64,000 nucleotides of DNA. It comes from Chlorobiota bacterium (GTDB lineage: Bacteria; Bacteroidota; Chlorobiia; Chlorobiales; Chlorobiaceae). The notes under the pieces are model-generated. The model worked only from the letters and a program-made list of their open reading frames with translations. It did no database searches and was not told the DNA's origin. Below are positions 55,756 through 64,000 of this stretch, piece by piece; positions within the stretch are counted from its first letter, which is position 1, and each line of letters begins with the position of its first letter. The stretch lies in assembly GCA_016868665.1 (NCBI GenBank), contig VGGK01000011.1, positions 1 to 64,000 of the forward strand, given 5' to 3'. A program made the translations under genes and the position numbers.

Positions 55756-57573
55756 TCAGCGTGACGCTACTCTCAGCTTCTGGCCCGGCTGAATCGCCTT
55801 TTTCCTGACGATACCATTCCACTCGGTAAGCTGCCCTACGCTCACACCATACCGATCGGCTATCGAAAACAGGGTATCTCCTTTTCTGACTTTGTGAAAC
55901 CTTACGGTTGCGGACGAACTCTTATTCGGGGAGGCTTTTTTTGCGGCTCCACTGACCGTTATTTTCTGGCCGGGCTGAAGCGACATATTTCCCCTCAATC
56001 CATTCAATTCGGAAATCTCTTCTATACTCATGCCATACACCCTTGCAATGGAAGTGACGGTCTCGCCGCGCTGAACCGTATGCTGACCGAGCCGATCCTT
56101 TATTGCGGCCTGCGGTGCGGTTTTCATCCGGGACTCCCCTCCAGATGTGTCGGCGGCAGAAAGAACGGCAGCGCCGGAAATCGCATCGTCGCCTGCAAAA
56201 ACAACCAGCTGCTGACCAGGCGAAAGAGTGGTGTTCCTGAGGTTGTTCCAGCGAACGATCTCGCTTGGCTCGCAACGGTAATAACGGGCAATCATACCGA
56301 GATCCTGACCTTTTCTGACGTAATGAATTTTGCGTACCGATTTTGTGCCGTCAAACTGCGTTACGGGAACCGGAGAAGATGACTCGAAACTCTGTACGCG
56401 TGCAAGAAGCTGCTCGCGCTCGAGCACGCTTTTCGACTTATAAGCGTAGATTTCCTGCTCCCTTCGCTGAAACTGCCCGATGTGGCGGCGAGGAAGCCTG
56501 AGTACGTTTGACGAGTAATCGTTACCGGGAATTATCCCGAGCTTGTACTGGGGATTAAGAAACTGGAGATCCTGCATCGAGACCCCTATCGTTTCGTTTA
56601 TCTGCTCGAAAGAAAGCATCTTGGACACACGCAGCGTATCGATGTCGTGGTAGAGGTATCCGGGTTCGACAGGAGTGATATTATGCTCCTTGTAATAATT
56701 CATGATGTAGTTGACGGCAATGAATGCCGGCACGTATCCCCTGGTCTCGGCAGGCAGAAAATCCCATATCGCCCAGTAATCCTTGACACCGCCGGCTCGA
56801 CGAATGGCCTTGTTGACATTGCCGGGACCGGAATTGTAAGCCGCGAGAGCGAGAAACCAGTCCCCGTAGATTTTGTAGAGATCGCGGAGATGTCGGCTGG
56901 CAGCGAGCGTGGCTTTGTAAGGATCGTAACGGTCTTCGACGAAAGAAGAAGATTCGAGACCGTACATTTTTCCGGTACCGTACATGAACTGCCATAAACC
57001 CTTTGCTCCGGCTCGGGATACCGCCGTAGGATTGAGCGCCGACTCGACGATAGCCAGATATTTCATCTCGATGGGAACGTTATATCGGTCAAGATGCTCT
57101 TCAAAGAGAGGAAAATAAACCTTGCTCAGACCAAGGATCTTCGCTGTGCTGTTCCGCTTGTCAACAGCGTAAACCCTTATGAATCCTCTGACATGTTCGT
57201 TGAATACAAGATCAAATGGGGTTTTGCGATCAAGGGCGGCTATCCTTGCGGCATAGACCGAATCGCTGTACTGGGGAACAAAATGCGAAGGAAACCCGGG
57301 CTTTGCAGGCATTTTTGACGAGGTGGAAAAATATTCATCCTTGAAATAAGTGGCATAGACAAGACTGTCGAGAATTTCCGCTACAGAAGATTTCGCGGCA
57401 GAATAATCACCATCGCGCCCCTTCGATTCCCTCGCGAATCCCGGATGCATGGTATTATGGCAAAAGAGCATCGAAACAAGAACCGCACATACTCTATACA
57501 GAAACCTTATCTTCACAGGAAATCCGGTGTTAAGGGGGGTATTGTAAAAAACTCCTACAGGGAGGAAAAGCAT
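55756..57573 (-). CDS. MltD-like lytic transglycosylase with three LysM domains
   Basis: A secreted murein transglycosylase of 605 residues. After the signal region comes an SLT domain (about 150-300) with catalytic E177 in [23 protein letters not shown] and [20 protein letters not shown]. Three LysM peptidoglycan-binding repeats follow at about 412-455, 493-537 and 557-602, each of the HxVxxGDTLxxIA..GxxxxxLxxWN form. It cleaves glycan strands to 1,6-anhydro products for wall remodelling. ATG 57573 gives a long N-terminus; GTG 57516 ([12 protein letters not shown]) would give a more classic signal peptide. Confidence 0.93.
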   Translation of the reverse strand: MLFLPVGVFYNTPLNTGFPVKIRFLYRVCAVLVSMLFCHNTMHPGFARESKGRDGDYSAAKSSVAEILDSLVYATYFKDEYFSTSSKMPAKPGFPSHFVPQYSDSVYAARIAALDRKTPFDLVFNEHVRGFIRVYAVDKRNSTAKILGLSKVYFPLFEEHLDRYNVPIEMKYLAIVESALNPTAVSRAGAKGLWQFMYGTGKMYGLESSSFVEDRYDPYKATLAASRHLRDLYKIYGDWFLALAAYNSGPGNVNKAIRRAGGVKDYWAIWDFLPAETRGYVPAFIAVNYIMNYYKEHNITPVEPGYLYHDIDTLRVSKMLSFEQINETIGVSMQDLQFLNPQYKLGIIPGNDYSSNVLRLPRRHIGQFQRREQEIYAYKSKSVLEREQLLARVQSFESSSPVPVTQFDGTKSVRKIHYVRKGQDLGMIARYYRCEPSEIVRWNNLRNTTLSPGQQLVVFAGDDAISGAAVLSAADTSGGESRMKTAPQAAIKDRLGQHTVQRGETVTSIARVYGMSIEEISELNGLRGNMSLQPGQKITVSGAAKKASPNKSSSATVRFHKVRKGDTLFSIADRYGVSVGQLTEWNGIVRKKAIQPGQKLRVASR

Positions 57574-57713
57574 CCCTTATGAACTAACATAAAAACAGTA
57601 ACTGATTATTACAAACAAGCACGGCGCTATTTATTCATGCAATGCCCATGCACTGCACGCATGAGGGCAGTTTTGCCGGACAGGCCTGCCGCATGAGATT
57701 CCTTAAAGTAATA

Positions 57714-58445
57714 TCAGTACCTGATCTCCCACAGAAAAAGGCCCCCGGGTGATGCGGGCACAAGAGAAAACCTTCGGGTTCCGGTTTCTAGTACTGATTG
57801 CAGCTCTTCGGCAGGAAGCTCTCCTCTCCCGACCGAAATCATTGCGCCGACCAGATAACGCACCATGGAACGAAGAAACCGGTTCGCAGCAATACGAAAA
57901 ACAAGATGCTCTTCTTCTCCGGTCCATGTACAGGCTGTCACATTGCAGAACATACCGTTTTCAGCATGAGGTTCCTTTGACAGAACGGAAAAATCATGCG
58001 CCCCCAGCACAAGACCGGCTGCCTGCTGCATTGCCGAAAGGTCGAGGGTACCTCCGGAAAAGCCGGTAAACCTCTGCCGCAAGGCGGATGGCTGTTCAAC
58101 AAGAAAATACCGGTACTCCCGCTCTTTGGCACTGTACCTGGCGTGGAAATCCGGCGAAGCGACAACCGCCCCGCGAATCCTGATGGTTACGGGCAGCAGT
58201 CCGTTTAGCGCATGAACAAGCCTGCGAAGTTCGATCGACGATGCGGTCTTGAAGTTCGCGACCTGAGCGCGGGCATGAACACCCTTGTCCGTCCTTCCTG
58301 CGGCCGTCAGTTCGATCTGCTCCCGGAGAATCCGCCGCAATAGCGTTTCAAGCTCCCCCTGAACGGTGGGAATTCCCCCTGACTGGCGCTGCCAGCCGCA
58401 ATAATCCGTTCCGTCATACTCAACCTCCAGACATATGTTTCTCAT
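57714..58445 (-). CDS. truA: tRNA pseudouridine(38-40) synthase
   Basis: TruA converts U38-U40 in the anticodon stem of many tRNAs to pseudouridine. The catalytic Asp is D53 in AAGRTDKGVHA. The opening LEVEYDGTDYCGWQRQ and the later FRIAANRFLRSMVRYLVGAMISVGRGE are family hallmarks. At 243 residues the length is normal. The gene is divergent from the GH13-like gene with 32 bases between starts, so their promoters must overlap or lie inside the genes. Confidence 0.96.
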   Translation of the reverse strand: MRNICLEVEYDGTDYCGWQRQSGGIPTVQGELETLLRRILREQIELTAAGRTDKGVHARAQVANFKTASSIELRRLVHALNGLLPVTIRIRGAVVASPDFHARYSAKEREYRYFLVEQPSALRQRFTGFSGGTLDLSAMQQAAGLVLGAHDFSVLSKEPHAENGMFCNVTACTWTGEEEHLVFRIAANRFLRSMVRYLVGAMISVGRGELPAEELQSVLETGTRRFSLVPASPGGLFLWEIRY

Positions 58446-58477
58446 AAAAGGGAAATCGCTATCTTGTTACGGATATT

Positions 58478-60418
58478 TTGTTCAATAACACCTCTTCATC
58501 AGTGCAACATACTCATCTTGAAACACTTCTGCATCGTCTCCGCCAACTCCGGGAGACACCGAACGGAAAACCCTACCACGTACCGAAACTCTGGACCGGC
58601 GATCAGACCGGAGTCGAAGCCGTTCAGCCAGGCCCCTATTATGCGGAAATCGTCGAAAAAATTCTCGATCACCCCGGTTCCATTTCTTTCGACAGGGATC
58701 AGAACCGCTCATGGAGCCGACATGCCGTTGTCTATAACCTCTTCGTACGACTCTCCACAGCGTTTGACCACAACCTTGACGGCAATATCGCCGTCCCTCC
58801 CCTTTCTTCCGGCTTCAGAGAAACCGGCACCATCCTGAAGGCTATCGCTCTCCTGCCATACATCGACTCTCTTGGTGCCGACACGGTCTACCTCCTGCCG
58901 CTCACCTCTATCGGCATGGTCAACAGAAAAGGAAATCTCGGATCGCCATACGCCGTAAAAGATCCGTTCACAATCGATCCGCTGCTCGACGAACCGGCAC
59001 TCGGACTCACTGCGGACTTCCTCCTTAAAGCATTTGTCGAGGCCGCGCACCTGCTTGGCATGAGGGTGGTTTTCGAATTCGTTTTCCGCACGGCGGCTAT
59101 CGACAGCAGCTGGATAACCGATCATCCTTCATGGTTTTACTGGCTGTGGGAAACCGAGGCAGCAAAAGCTTACGGTCCTCCGATTTTCGACGCCGCCACC
59201 CTGAACACCATATACGAAAAGGTGGATAAGCATGACCTCCATAGCCTTCCCGCACCCTCTGCCGACTATACCGGAATGTTCGCTCCTGCTCCCGGGAGCG
59301 TCAGAATTGAAGACGGAACCGTCACGGGTACCGGTACAGACGGAAATCCCTGCCTTGTCGCAAGCGCCTTTTCCGACTGGCCGCCCGACGACCGCCAGCC
59401 GCCCTGGACCGACGTCACCTACCTGAAGATGCACAACCATCCCGACTTCAACTACATTGCCTATAATACCATCCGGATGTATGACTCGGCCCTGGAAAAT
59501 CCGGATACCTTCAACAGGGAACTTTGGGAGACCATCGCCTCAATTATCCCGTGGTATCAGGACAACTATGGCATAGACGGCGCCATGATAGACATGGGCC
59601 ATGCGCTTCCTGAACAGCTTAAAAAAAGGGTTGTGGAAACAGCGCGCCGGAACCGGCCGGATTTCGCCTTCTGGGACGAAAACTTCGATCCCACGCCGGA
59701 TGTTCGCGACGAAGGATTTGATGCGGTATTCGGCTCGCTGCCCTTCGTTATCCACGATACGGTTTTCATCAGGGGGTTGCTGAACCACCTCAACAGAACC
59801 GGCGTCGCCCTGCCTTTTTTCGGTACCGGAGAAAACCATAACACTCCGAGAATATGCCACAGGTGGCCCGGCATGGAAACCGGGCGGAACCGCGCGGCAT
59901 TCGTTTTCGCTCTCTCGGCCGTGCTTCCGGCCATACCGTTCATCCACTCCGGTATGGAACTCTGCGAATGGCACCCGGTCAACCTCGGACTGAACTTCGA
60001 CGATAACGACCGGGCCAGATTCCCTTCGGAAACACTGCCGCTTTTCAGCGCATACAGTTACGACTGGAACGACGCAAACAATCAGCAGCCGCTCAACACC
60101 CATATCAGCAAGATCCTCTCGATACGGAATCGGTATGCCGAACTTATTCTTTGCGGCGAGAGCGGATCCATCATCCTGCCATATGTCAGCGAACCGGATC
60201 TTTTCGCGGTGCTTCGCAGAAACGGAAACCATGCCCTGCTCTTTATAGGCAACAGCAACGGCGAGGAGGAAAGAACCGGCACCATCGAATTTTCGTTCGC
60301 TGACGCAACACTACGGGATCTTTTGGAACAGCAGGATCACGAGGTGGCCGAACACAGGCTCACCATCACCTGCCGACCTGGACAATGCATGCTTTTTGAA
60401 CTCCCCCGGCAGAATTGA
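58478..60418 (+). CDS. GH13 (alpha-amylase family)-like protein with altered catalytic residues
   Basis: A 646-residue TIM-barrel protein of the alpha-amylase clan. The first part (about 85-235) shows [12 protein letters not shown] and [18 protein letters not shown], as in region I. The nucleophile strand reads DGAMID372MGHA with Met where GH13 has an invariant Arg two residues before the Asp. The acid region is FWDE401NF. The third carboxylate motif NHD reads ENHN455TPR with Asn. A beta-sandwich C-terminal domain follows. It may be a non-catalytic relative or have altered chemistry on a glucan. It begins with TTG 58478 (GTG 58502 possible). The sugar kinase gene follows 55 bases later. Confidence 0.7.
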   Translation: MFNNTSSSVQHTHLETLLHRLRQLRETPNGKPYHVPKLWTGDQTGVEAVQPGPYYAEIVEKILDHPGSISFDRDQNRSWSRHAVVYNLFVRLSTAFDHNLDGNIAVPPLSSGFRETGTILKAIALLPYIDSLGADTVYLLPLTSIGMVNRKGNLGSPYAVKDPFTIDPLLDEPALGLTADFLLKAFVEAAHLLGMRVVFEFVFRTAAIDSSWITDHPSWFYWLWETEAAKAYGPPIFDAATLNTIYEKVDKHDLHSLPAPSADYTGMFAPAPGSVRIEDGTVTGTGTDGNPCLVASAFSDWPPDDRQPPWTDVTYLKMHNHPDFNYIAYNTIRMYDSALENPDTFNRELWETIASIIPWYQDNYGIDGAMIDMGHALPEQLKKRVVETARRNRPDFAFWDENFDPTPDVRDEGFDAVFGSLPFVIHDTVFIRGLLNHLNRTGVALPFFGTGENHNTPRICHRWPGMETGRNRAAFVFALSAVLPAIPFIHSGMELCEWHPVNLGLNFDDNDRARFPSETLPLFSAYSYDWNDANNQQPLNTHISKILSIRNRYAELILCGESGSIILPYVSEPDLFAVLRRNGNHALLFIGNSNGEEERTGTIEFSFADATLRDLLEQQDHEVAEHRLTITCRPGQCMLFELPRQN

Positions 60419-60473
60419 ACCATGAAATCGTTATCTTGAGATTTTACGTTAACCCTGAAAAAATCATACAATC

Positions 60474-61385
60474 ATGTCCATTCTCGTCGTCGGCTCACTT
60501 GCATTTGATGATATCGAAACGCCTTTCGGCAGCTCCCCGGATACTCTTGGAGGATCGTCGACCTATATCGCTCTGTCAGCGAGCTACTTTACCGATGACA
60601 TCAACATGGTTGGCGTGGTCGGCTCGGATTTCACCAATGAACATTTCAATCTGCTCCATTCGAGAAACATCAATACAAAAGGAATCAGGAAAGTGGAGGA
60701 CGGAAAAACATTCCGCTGGGCAGGAAGGTACCATTATGACATGAACACCAGGGATACGCTCGACACCCAGCTTAACGTGTTTGCCGATTTCGATCCGCAT
60801 GTGCCGGAACAGTACCGCACATCGAAATTCGTCTGTCTCGGCAACATCGATCCCGAACTCCAGTTCAAGGTTCTCGACCAGATTACCGCTCCTGAACTGG
60901 TCATCTGCGACACCATGAACTTCTGGATAGAAGGCAAACCCGAAGAACTGAAAAAAACGCTCGAACGCGTCGATGTCTTCATTATCAATGACAGCGAGGC
61001 ACGCATTCTCAGCGGCGATCCGAATCTGGTCAGATCGGCAAGAATAATCCGCGAGATGGGCCCGAAGATTCTGATCATCAAAAAAGGAGAACACGGTGCG
61101 CTGCTCTTTACCGACAGCGGCATTTTCGCCGCACCGGCATTTCCGCTCGAATCCATTTACGATCCGACAGGAGCCGGCGACACCTTTGCCGGCGGCTTTA
61201 TCGGCCACCTCTCCCGCTGTGAAAACATTACGGACCTTGAACTACGCAAGGCTGTACTGTACGGCAGCGCAATGGCAAGCTTCTGCGTCGAAATGTTCGG
61301 AACCGAACGGGTAGCAGGGCTGGATCTGCTGGAAATTGAGGATCGTTACCAGAGCTTCCTCGACCTTTCGAGAATAGAGGCATAA
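60474..61385 (+). CDS. PfkB-family carbohydrate (or nucleoside) kinase
   Basis: A 303-residue ribokinase-fold kinase. The N-terminus VVGSLAFDDIETPFG and the G-G motif GGSSTYIALSASYF are typical, as is the C-terminal signature DPTGAGDTFAGGF with the catalytic Asp. INDSEARILSG is the mid-family NxxE-like block. The substrate is unclear: sugar, adenosine and other hydroxymethyl compounds are all possible. A close PfkB group in this phylum is often annotated simply as sugar kinase. It is downstream of the GH13-like gene. A long-stem hairpin follows its stop. Confidence 0.85.
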   Translation: MSILVVGSLAFDDIETPFGSSPDTLGGSSTYIALSASYFTDDINMVGVVGSDFTNEHFNLLHSRNINTKGIRKVEDGKTFRWAGRYHYDMNTRDTLDTQLNVFADFDPHVPEQYRTSKFVCLGNIDPELQFKVLDQITAPELVICDTMNFWIEGKPEELKKTLERVDVFIINDSEARILSGDPNLVRSARIIREMGPKILIIKKGEHGALLFTDSGIFAAPAFPLESIYDPTGAGDTFAGGFIGHLSRCENITDLELRKAVLYGSAMASFCVEMFGTERVAGLDLLEIEDRYQSFLDLSRIEA

Positions 61386-61405
61386 CCATACCTTCCCCGG
61401 AGCGC

Positions 61406-61441
61406 TCAGCGAGGAGACTGCTTTATAAGCCTCCTCGCTGA
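61406..61441 (+). repeat. hairpin between the PfkB kinase and SSS symporter genes
   Basis: TCAGCGAGGAG (61406-61416) and CTCCTCGCTGA (61431-61441) form an 11-bp perfect stem with a 14-base loop, 20 bases after the kinase stop. No T-tract follows, so it may be a weak terminator or an mRNA-stability element. Confidence 0.55.
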
Positions 61442-61470
61442 AACTAAACGGCCCCAAGACAACACCATAT

Positions 61471-63237
61471 ATGGAACAGTTCACCTTTCCTGACTACGCG
61501 ATCATAGCCGGCTATATTGTTCTTACACTCATCATCGGCCTGATGTTTTCAGCGCGGGCATCGAAAAACGTAGGCGAATTCTTTCTTTCCGGACGCAAAC
61601 TTCCCTGGTGGCTTGCCGGAACCGGTATGGTGGCGACAACCTTTGCTGCCGATACTCCTCTGGCTGTGGCCGGTTTTGTGGCAAAAAACGGAATTGCCGG
61701 CAACTGGGTCTGGTGGACATTCGTGTCGGGCGGGATGCTCACCGTTTTTTTCTTCGCACGCCTCTGGAGACGAGCAAATATCCTCACCGACCTTGAATTC
61801 ATCGAATTGCGCTACAGCGGAAAGGCGGCATCGTTTCTCCGGGGATTCAAGGCCGTCTATTTCGGGCTTTTCATCAACGCAGTCATCATCGGATGGGTGA
61901 ACCTCGCCATGTTCAAGATCATCCGGATCATGATGCCGGAACTGAACCCCGAACTCACCATCGTCGCGCTGGTGGTTCTTACGGCATTCTATTCCGGACT
62001 TTCCGGACTCTGGGGCGTATCGGTTACCGATGCCGTTCAGTTCGTCATCGCCATGGCCGGATGCATCGTCCTTGCCGTTCTTGCCGTCCAGCACCCGTCA
62101 GTCACTGCCGCCGGCGGCCTGAAAGGAGCGCTCCCCGCATGGATGTTCGATTTTTTTCCGTCGTTTTCAACCGCACCGACAAACCTGAACGATACGGCGG
62201 GAGCTTTAGCCCTGCCGTTCGCCTCGTTTGCCGCCATGGCGTTCGTGCAGTGGTGGGCGTCCTGGTATCCCGGGTCCGAACCTGGAGGCGGCGGGTACAT
62301 TGCCCAACGGATGATGAGCGCAAAAGACGAAAAACACTCGCTGCTTGCAACGCTCTGGTTCACCGTCGCTCACTACGCAATCAGACCATGGCCGTGGATC
62401 GTCGTCGGGCTGGTCAGTCTCGTCATGTTTCCCGACCTCCCCGCATCACAAAAGGAGGACGGCTACGTCTATGTCATGAAAGCCGTACTCCCTCCCGGAC
62501 TGAGAGGACTCCTTGTCGCGGCATTTCTTGCGGCATACATGTCAACGCTCGCCACGCACCTGAACTGGGGCACCAGTTACCTCATCAACGATTTCTACAA
62601 GCGTTTTATCAGAACTGAAGGCGACAGCCGGCACTATGTGATGGTATCGAAAACCGTAACCGCCCTGACAGCGCTGTTCGCTCTCTACATCACTTTTTTC
62701 GTGCTCGAAACCATAACCGGAGCATGGGAATTCATCATTCAATGCGGTGCGGGAACCGGCTTCGTGCTCATCATGCGCTGGTTCTGGTGGCGACTGAACG
62801 CATGGAGCGAAATCACTTCCATGGTTGCACCGTTCATTGCCTATGGCTGGCTCACGTCCATGACCGGCATAACCTTTCCGGACTCGCTCTTCATCATCGT
62901 GCTGTTCACCATCTCGTCAACCCTTCTGATCACCTTTCTCACTCCCCCGACTGAAGAAGAGCGGCTCCGGTCGTTCTACCGCACGACAAGGGTCGGCGGA
63001 GCACTCTGGAAGAAAATAGCGGCGACAATGCCCGAGGTGGAATCAGACAAGGGATTCGGCCGGCTGTTCCTCGACTGGTTTTTCGGTATCGTTCTGGTCT
63101 ACTCGACCCTTTTCGGAACCGGAAAGCTCATATTCGGAGAACCTGCAGCCGCAGGACTCTACTTTACGGCCGCAGTTCTTTCGGGATGGCTGATATACAG
63201 CGATCTGAACCGGAGAGGATGGAACAACCTGCAATGA
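61471..63237 (+). CDS. sodium:solute symporter (SSS family)
   Basis: A 588-residue Na+-coupled symporter with about 13-14 membrane helices. The opening YAIIAGYIVLTLIIGLMFSARASKNVGEFFLSGRKLPWWLAGTGMVATTFAADTPLAVAG is the SSS signature region (SxRxxxxxEFFLSGRxLPWWL). Trp-rich loops and an EPGGGGYIAQRMMSAKDEKHS segment are distinctive. Substrate cannot be told: sugars, amino acids and organic acids are all seen in the family. The long C-terminal half resembles large SSS members in Bacteroidota and Chlorobiota. Its stop overlaps the maf start (ATGA). Confidence 0.9.
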   Translation: MEQFTFPDYAIIAGYIVLTLIIGLMFSARASKNVGEFFLSGRKLPWWLAGTGMVATTFAADTPLAVAGFVAKNGIAGNWVWWTFVSGGMLTVFFFARLWRRANILTDLEFIELRYSGKAASFLRGFKAVYFGLFINAVIIGWVNLAMFKIIRIMMPELNPELTIVALVVLTAFYSGLSGLWGVSVTDAVQFVIAMAGCIVLAVLAVQHPSVTAAGGLKGALPAWMFDFFPSFSTAPTNLNDTAGALALPFASFAAMAFVQWWASWYPGSEPGGGGYIAQRMMSAKDEKHSLLATLWFTVAHYAIRPWPWIVVGLVSLVMFPDLPASQKEDGYVYVMKAVLPPGLRGLLVAAFLAAYMSTLATHLNWGTSYLINDFYKRFIRTEGDSRHYVMVSKTVTALTALFALYITFFVLETITGAWEFIIQCGAGTGFVLIMRWFWWRLNAWSEITSMVAPFIAYGWLTSMTGITFPDSLFIIVLFTISSTLLITFLTPPTEEERLRSFYRTTRVGGALWKKIAATMPEVESDKGFGRLFLDWFFGIVLVYSTLFGTGKLIFGEPAAAGLYFTAAVLSGWLIYSDLNRRGWNNLQ

Positions 63238-63830
63238 TCCGCCAAATGGAAACGCCGAAGCTTGTACTTGCTTCGCAGTCGCCGAGAAGACGGGAACTGC
63301 TCTCGCTGCTGGCCATCCCCTTCACCACCCTGGCAGTCAATACGGATGAAACCTTCGACTCCCGGAAAACCATTGAAGAGAATGTGCGGGAGATCGCCAT
63401 GCAGAAAGCGGAAGCTGCCGGAAAGGTCTATAAAGGATCCCAACCTGCCGTATTCATCGGAGCGGATACGGTAGTCGTTCAGGAAGAGTCCGTTCTCGGC
63501 AAGCCCTCGACATACGATGAGGCATTCCGAATGCTGCAGAACCTTCAGAATGCTACCCACAAGGTGCATACCGGTTTTGCCGTCGTCTCGGATTCGCATC
63601 GGCACTGCGAATGCGTAACGACCTCGGTAACCTTCGAACCGATGGACGATCGGGAGATCGAGCGCTACCTCGAAAAAATGAAGCCCTACGACAAGGCCGG
63701 TTCCTACGGCATCCAGGACCCGATTATGGCCTGTTACGTCCGACGCATCGATGGCTGTTATTACAATGTCGTCGGACTGCCGGTTTCCCGACTTTGCCAT
63801 GCAATGAAAACCTTCATCCCCGGCCTGTGA
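63234..63830 (+). CDS. maf: Maf-family nucleoside triphosphate pyrophosphatase
   Basis: Maf proteins hydrolyse dTTP/UTP or modified nucleotides to monophosphates and influence division-septum formation. The signature [11 protein letters not shown] is at residues 11-21 of the predicted protein. VFIGADTVV with its metal-binding Asp and the [10 protein letters not shown] block identify the dTTP/UTP branch. ATG 63234 overlaps the SSS stop; ATG 63246 is also possible, and the open frame from 63186 is not supported. The stop overlaps the miaA GTG. Confidence 0.94.
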   Translation: MIRQMETPKLVLASQSPRRRELLSLLAIPFTTLAVNTDETFDSRKTIEENVREIAMQKAEAAGKVYKGSQPAVFIGADTVVVQEESVLGKPSTYDEAFRMLQNLQNATHKVHTGFAVVSDSHRHCECVTTSVTFEPMDDREIERYLEKMKPYDKAGSYGIQDPIMACYVRRIDGCYYNVVGLPVSRLCHAMKTFIPGL

Positions 63831-64000
63831 CCATTGCCGAGACAGCAGCCGGCTTTCCGGAAAAACCGGTGCTCGTCATTACCGGACCGACTGCGTCCGG
63901 AAAAAGCGCTCTGGCACTGAATATCGCAAGAATGCTCGATGCCGAGATCGTTTCCGCAGACTCTCGGCAGATATACCGGGAACTCACCATAGGCTCGGCC
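63827..64000 (+). CDS. miaA: tRNA dimethylallyltransferase (5' part, cut by window end)
   Basis: MiaA transfers a dimethylallyl group to A37 of tRNAs reading UNN codons. The 58 residues in the window contain the P-loop GPTASGKS (residues 20-27), [27 protein letters not shown] with the conserved DSxQxYR motif, and a Thr/Ser-rich surround typical of the family. Translation starts with GTG 63827, whose last two bases are the first two of the maf stop. The gene runs beyond 64000. Confidence 0.92.
   Translation, partial: MTIAETAAGFPEKPVLVITGPTASGKSALALNIARMLDAEIVSADSRQIYRELTIGSA

Noticed and set aside
1-64000. CRISPR array, prophage or integrative element
   Set aside because: No regularly spaced repeats, integrase, phage structural genes or attachment-site duplication next to the tRNA genes were seen.

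Overview
The window looks like a chromosome segment of a green sulfur bacterium (phylum Chlorobiota, Chlorobium or a close relative). The evidence is indirect but convergent. There is a cobalamin-dependent radical SAM protein of the BchE/BchQ/BchR type next to ispD and a menaquinone-type thioesterase. There is an EanB-EanA pair for anaerobic ergothioneine synthesis, a route described from Chlorobium limicola. There is also a complete Rnf operon facing a complete Mrp operon, an ArsA-family ATPase, and dense mostly housekeeping coding with moderate GC. No rRNA, CRISPR array, prophage or intact transposase was seen.

Layout. 1-7.2 kb: SDR oxidoreductase, alpha/beta hydrolase, tmk, then a HAD phosphatase and a large beta-phosphoglucomutase/GH65 disaccharide phosphorylase fusion. 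7.3-9.8 kb: queA, ispD, two tRNA genes and a hotdog thioesterase. 10-11.9 kb: the BchR-like radical SAM protein and a small membrane protein. 12-14.4 kb: eanB-eanA. 14.4-23.4 kb: a more accessory stretch with a CsgG-like secreted protein, ThpR, a TIM-barrel glycosidase-like protein, a 143-bp MITE-like element, a FIST sensor protein with a cytosolic hybrid histidine kinase, a secreted Cache protein, a decayed receiver-domain remnant and a pterin dehydratase. 23.5-32.5 kb: Na/Pi transporter, SRPBCC protein, Nudix hydrolase, BtuF-like lipoprotein, MFS exporter, Gfo/Idh/MocA oxidoreductase, CCA-adding-type nucleotidyltransferase and purB.

32.7-45 kb is the bioenergetic core. rseC-rnfBCDGEA (plus strand) meets mrpABCDEFG (minus strand) at a shared hairpin, and apbE, the flavin transferase that should load FMN onto RnfG, diverges from mrpA. 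Rnf would pass electrons between ferredoxin and NAD while moving Na+ or H+. Mrp would exchange Na+ for H+, and Na+-using carriers (SSS, Na/Pi) also lie in the window.

45-64 kb: pgi, an RsbW-like kinase, an amtB-PII-TorF porin nitrogen cluster, a GNAT-like protein, DAHP synthase, serA, an ArsA-type ATPase, a LysM lytic transglycosylase, truA, a GH13-like protein with altered catalytic residues, a PfkB kinase, an SSS symporter, maf and the 5' part of miaA, which is cut by the window end. Several starts are GTG or TTG, and many operon joints are ATGA/GTGA overlaps. All functional names come from motifs and family knowledge, since no database search could be run.
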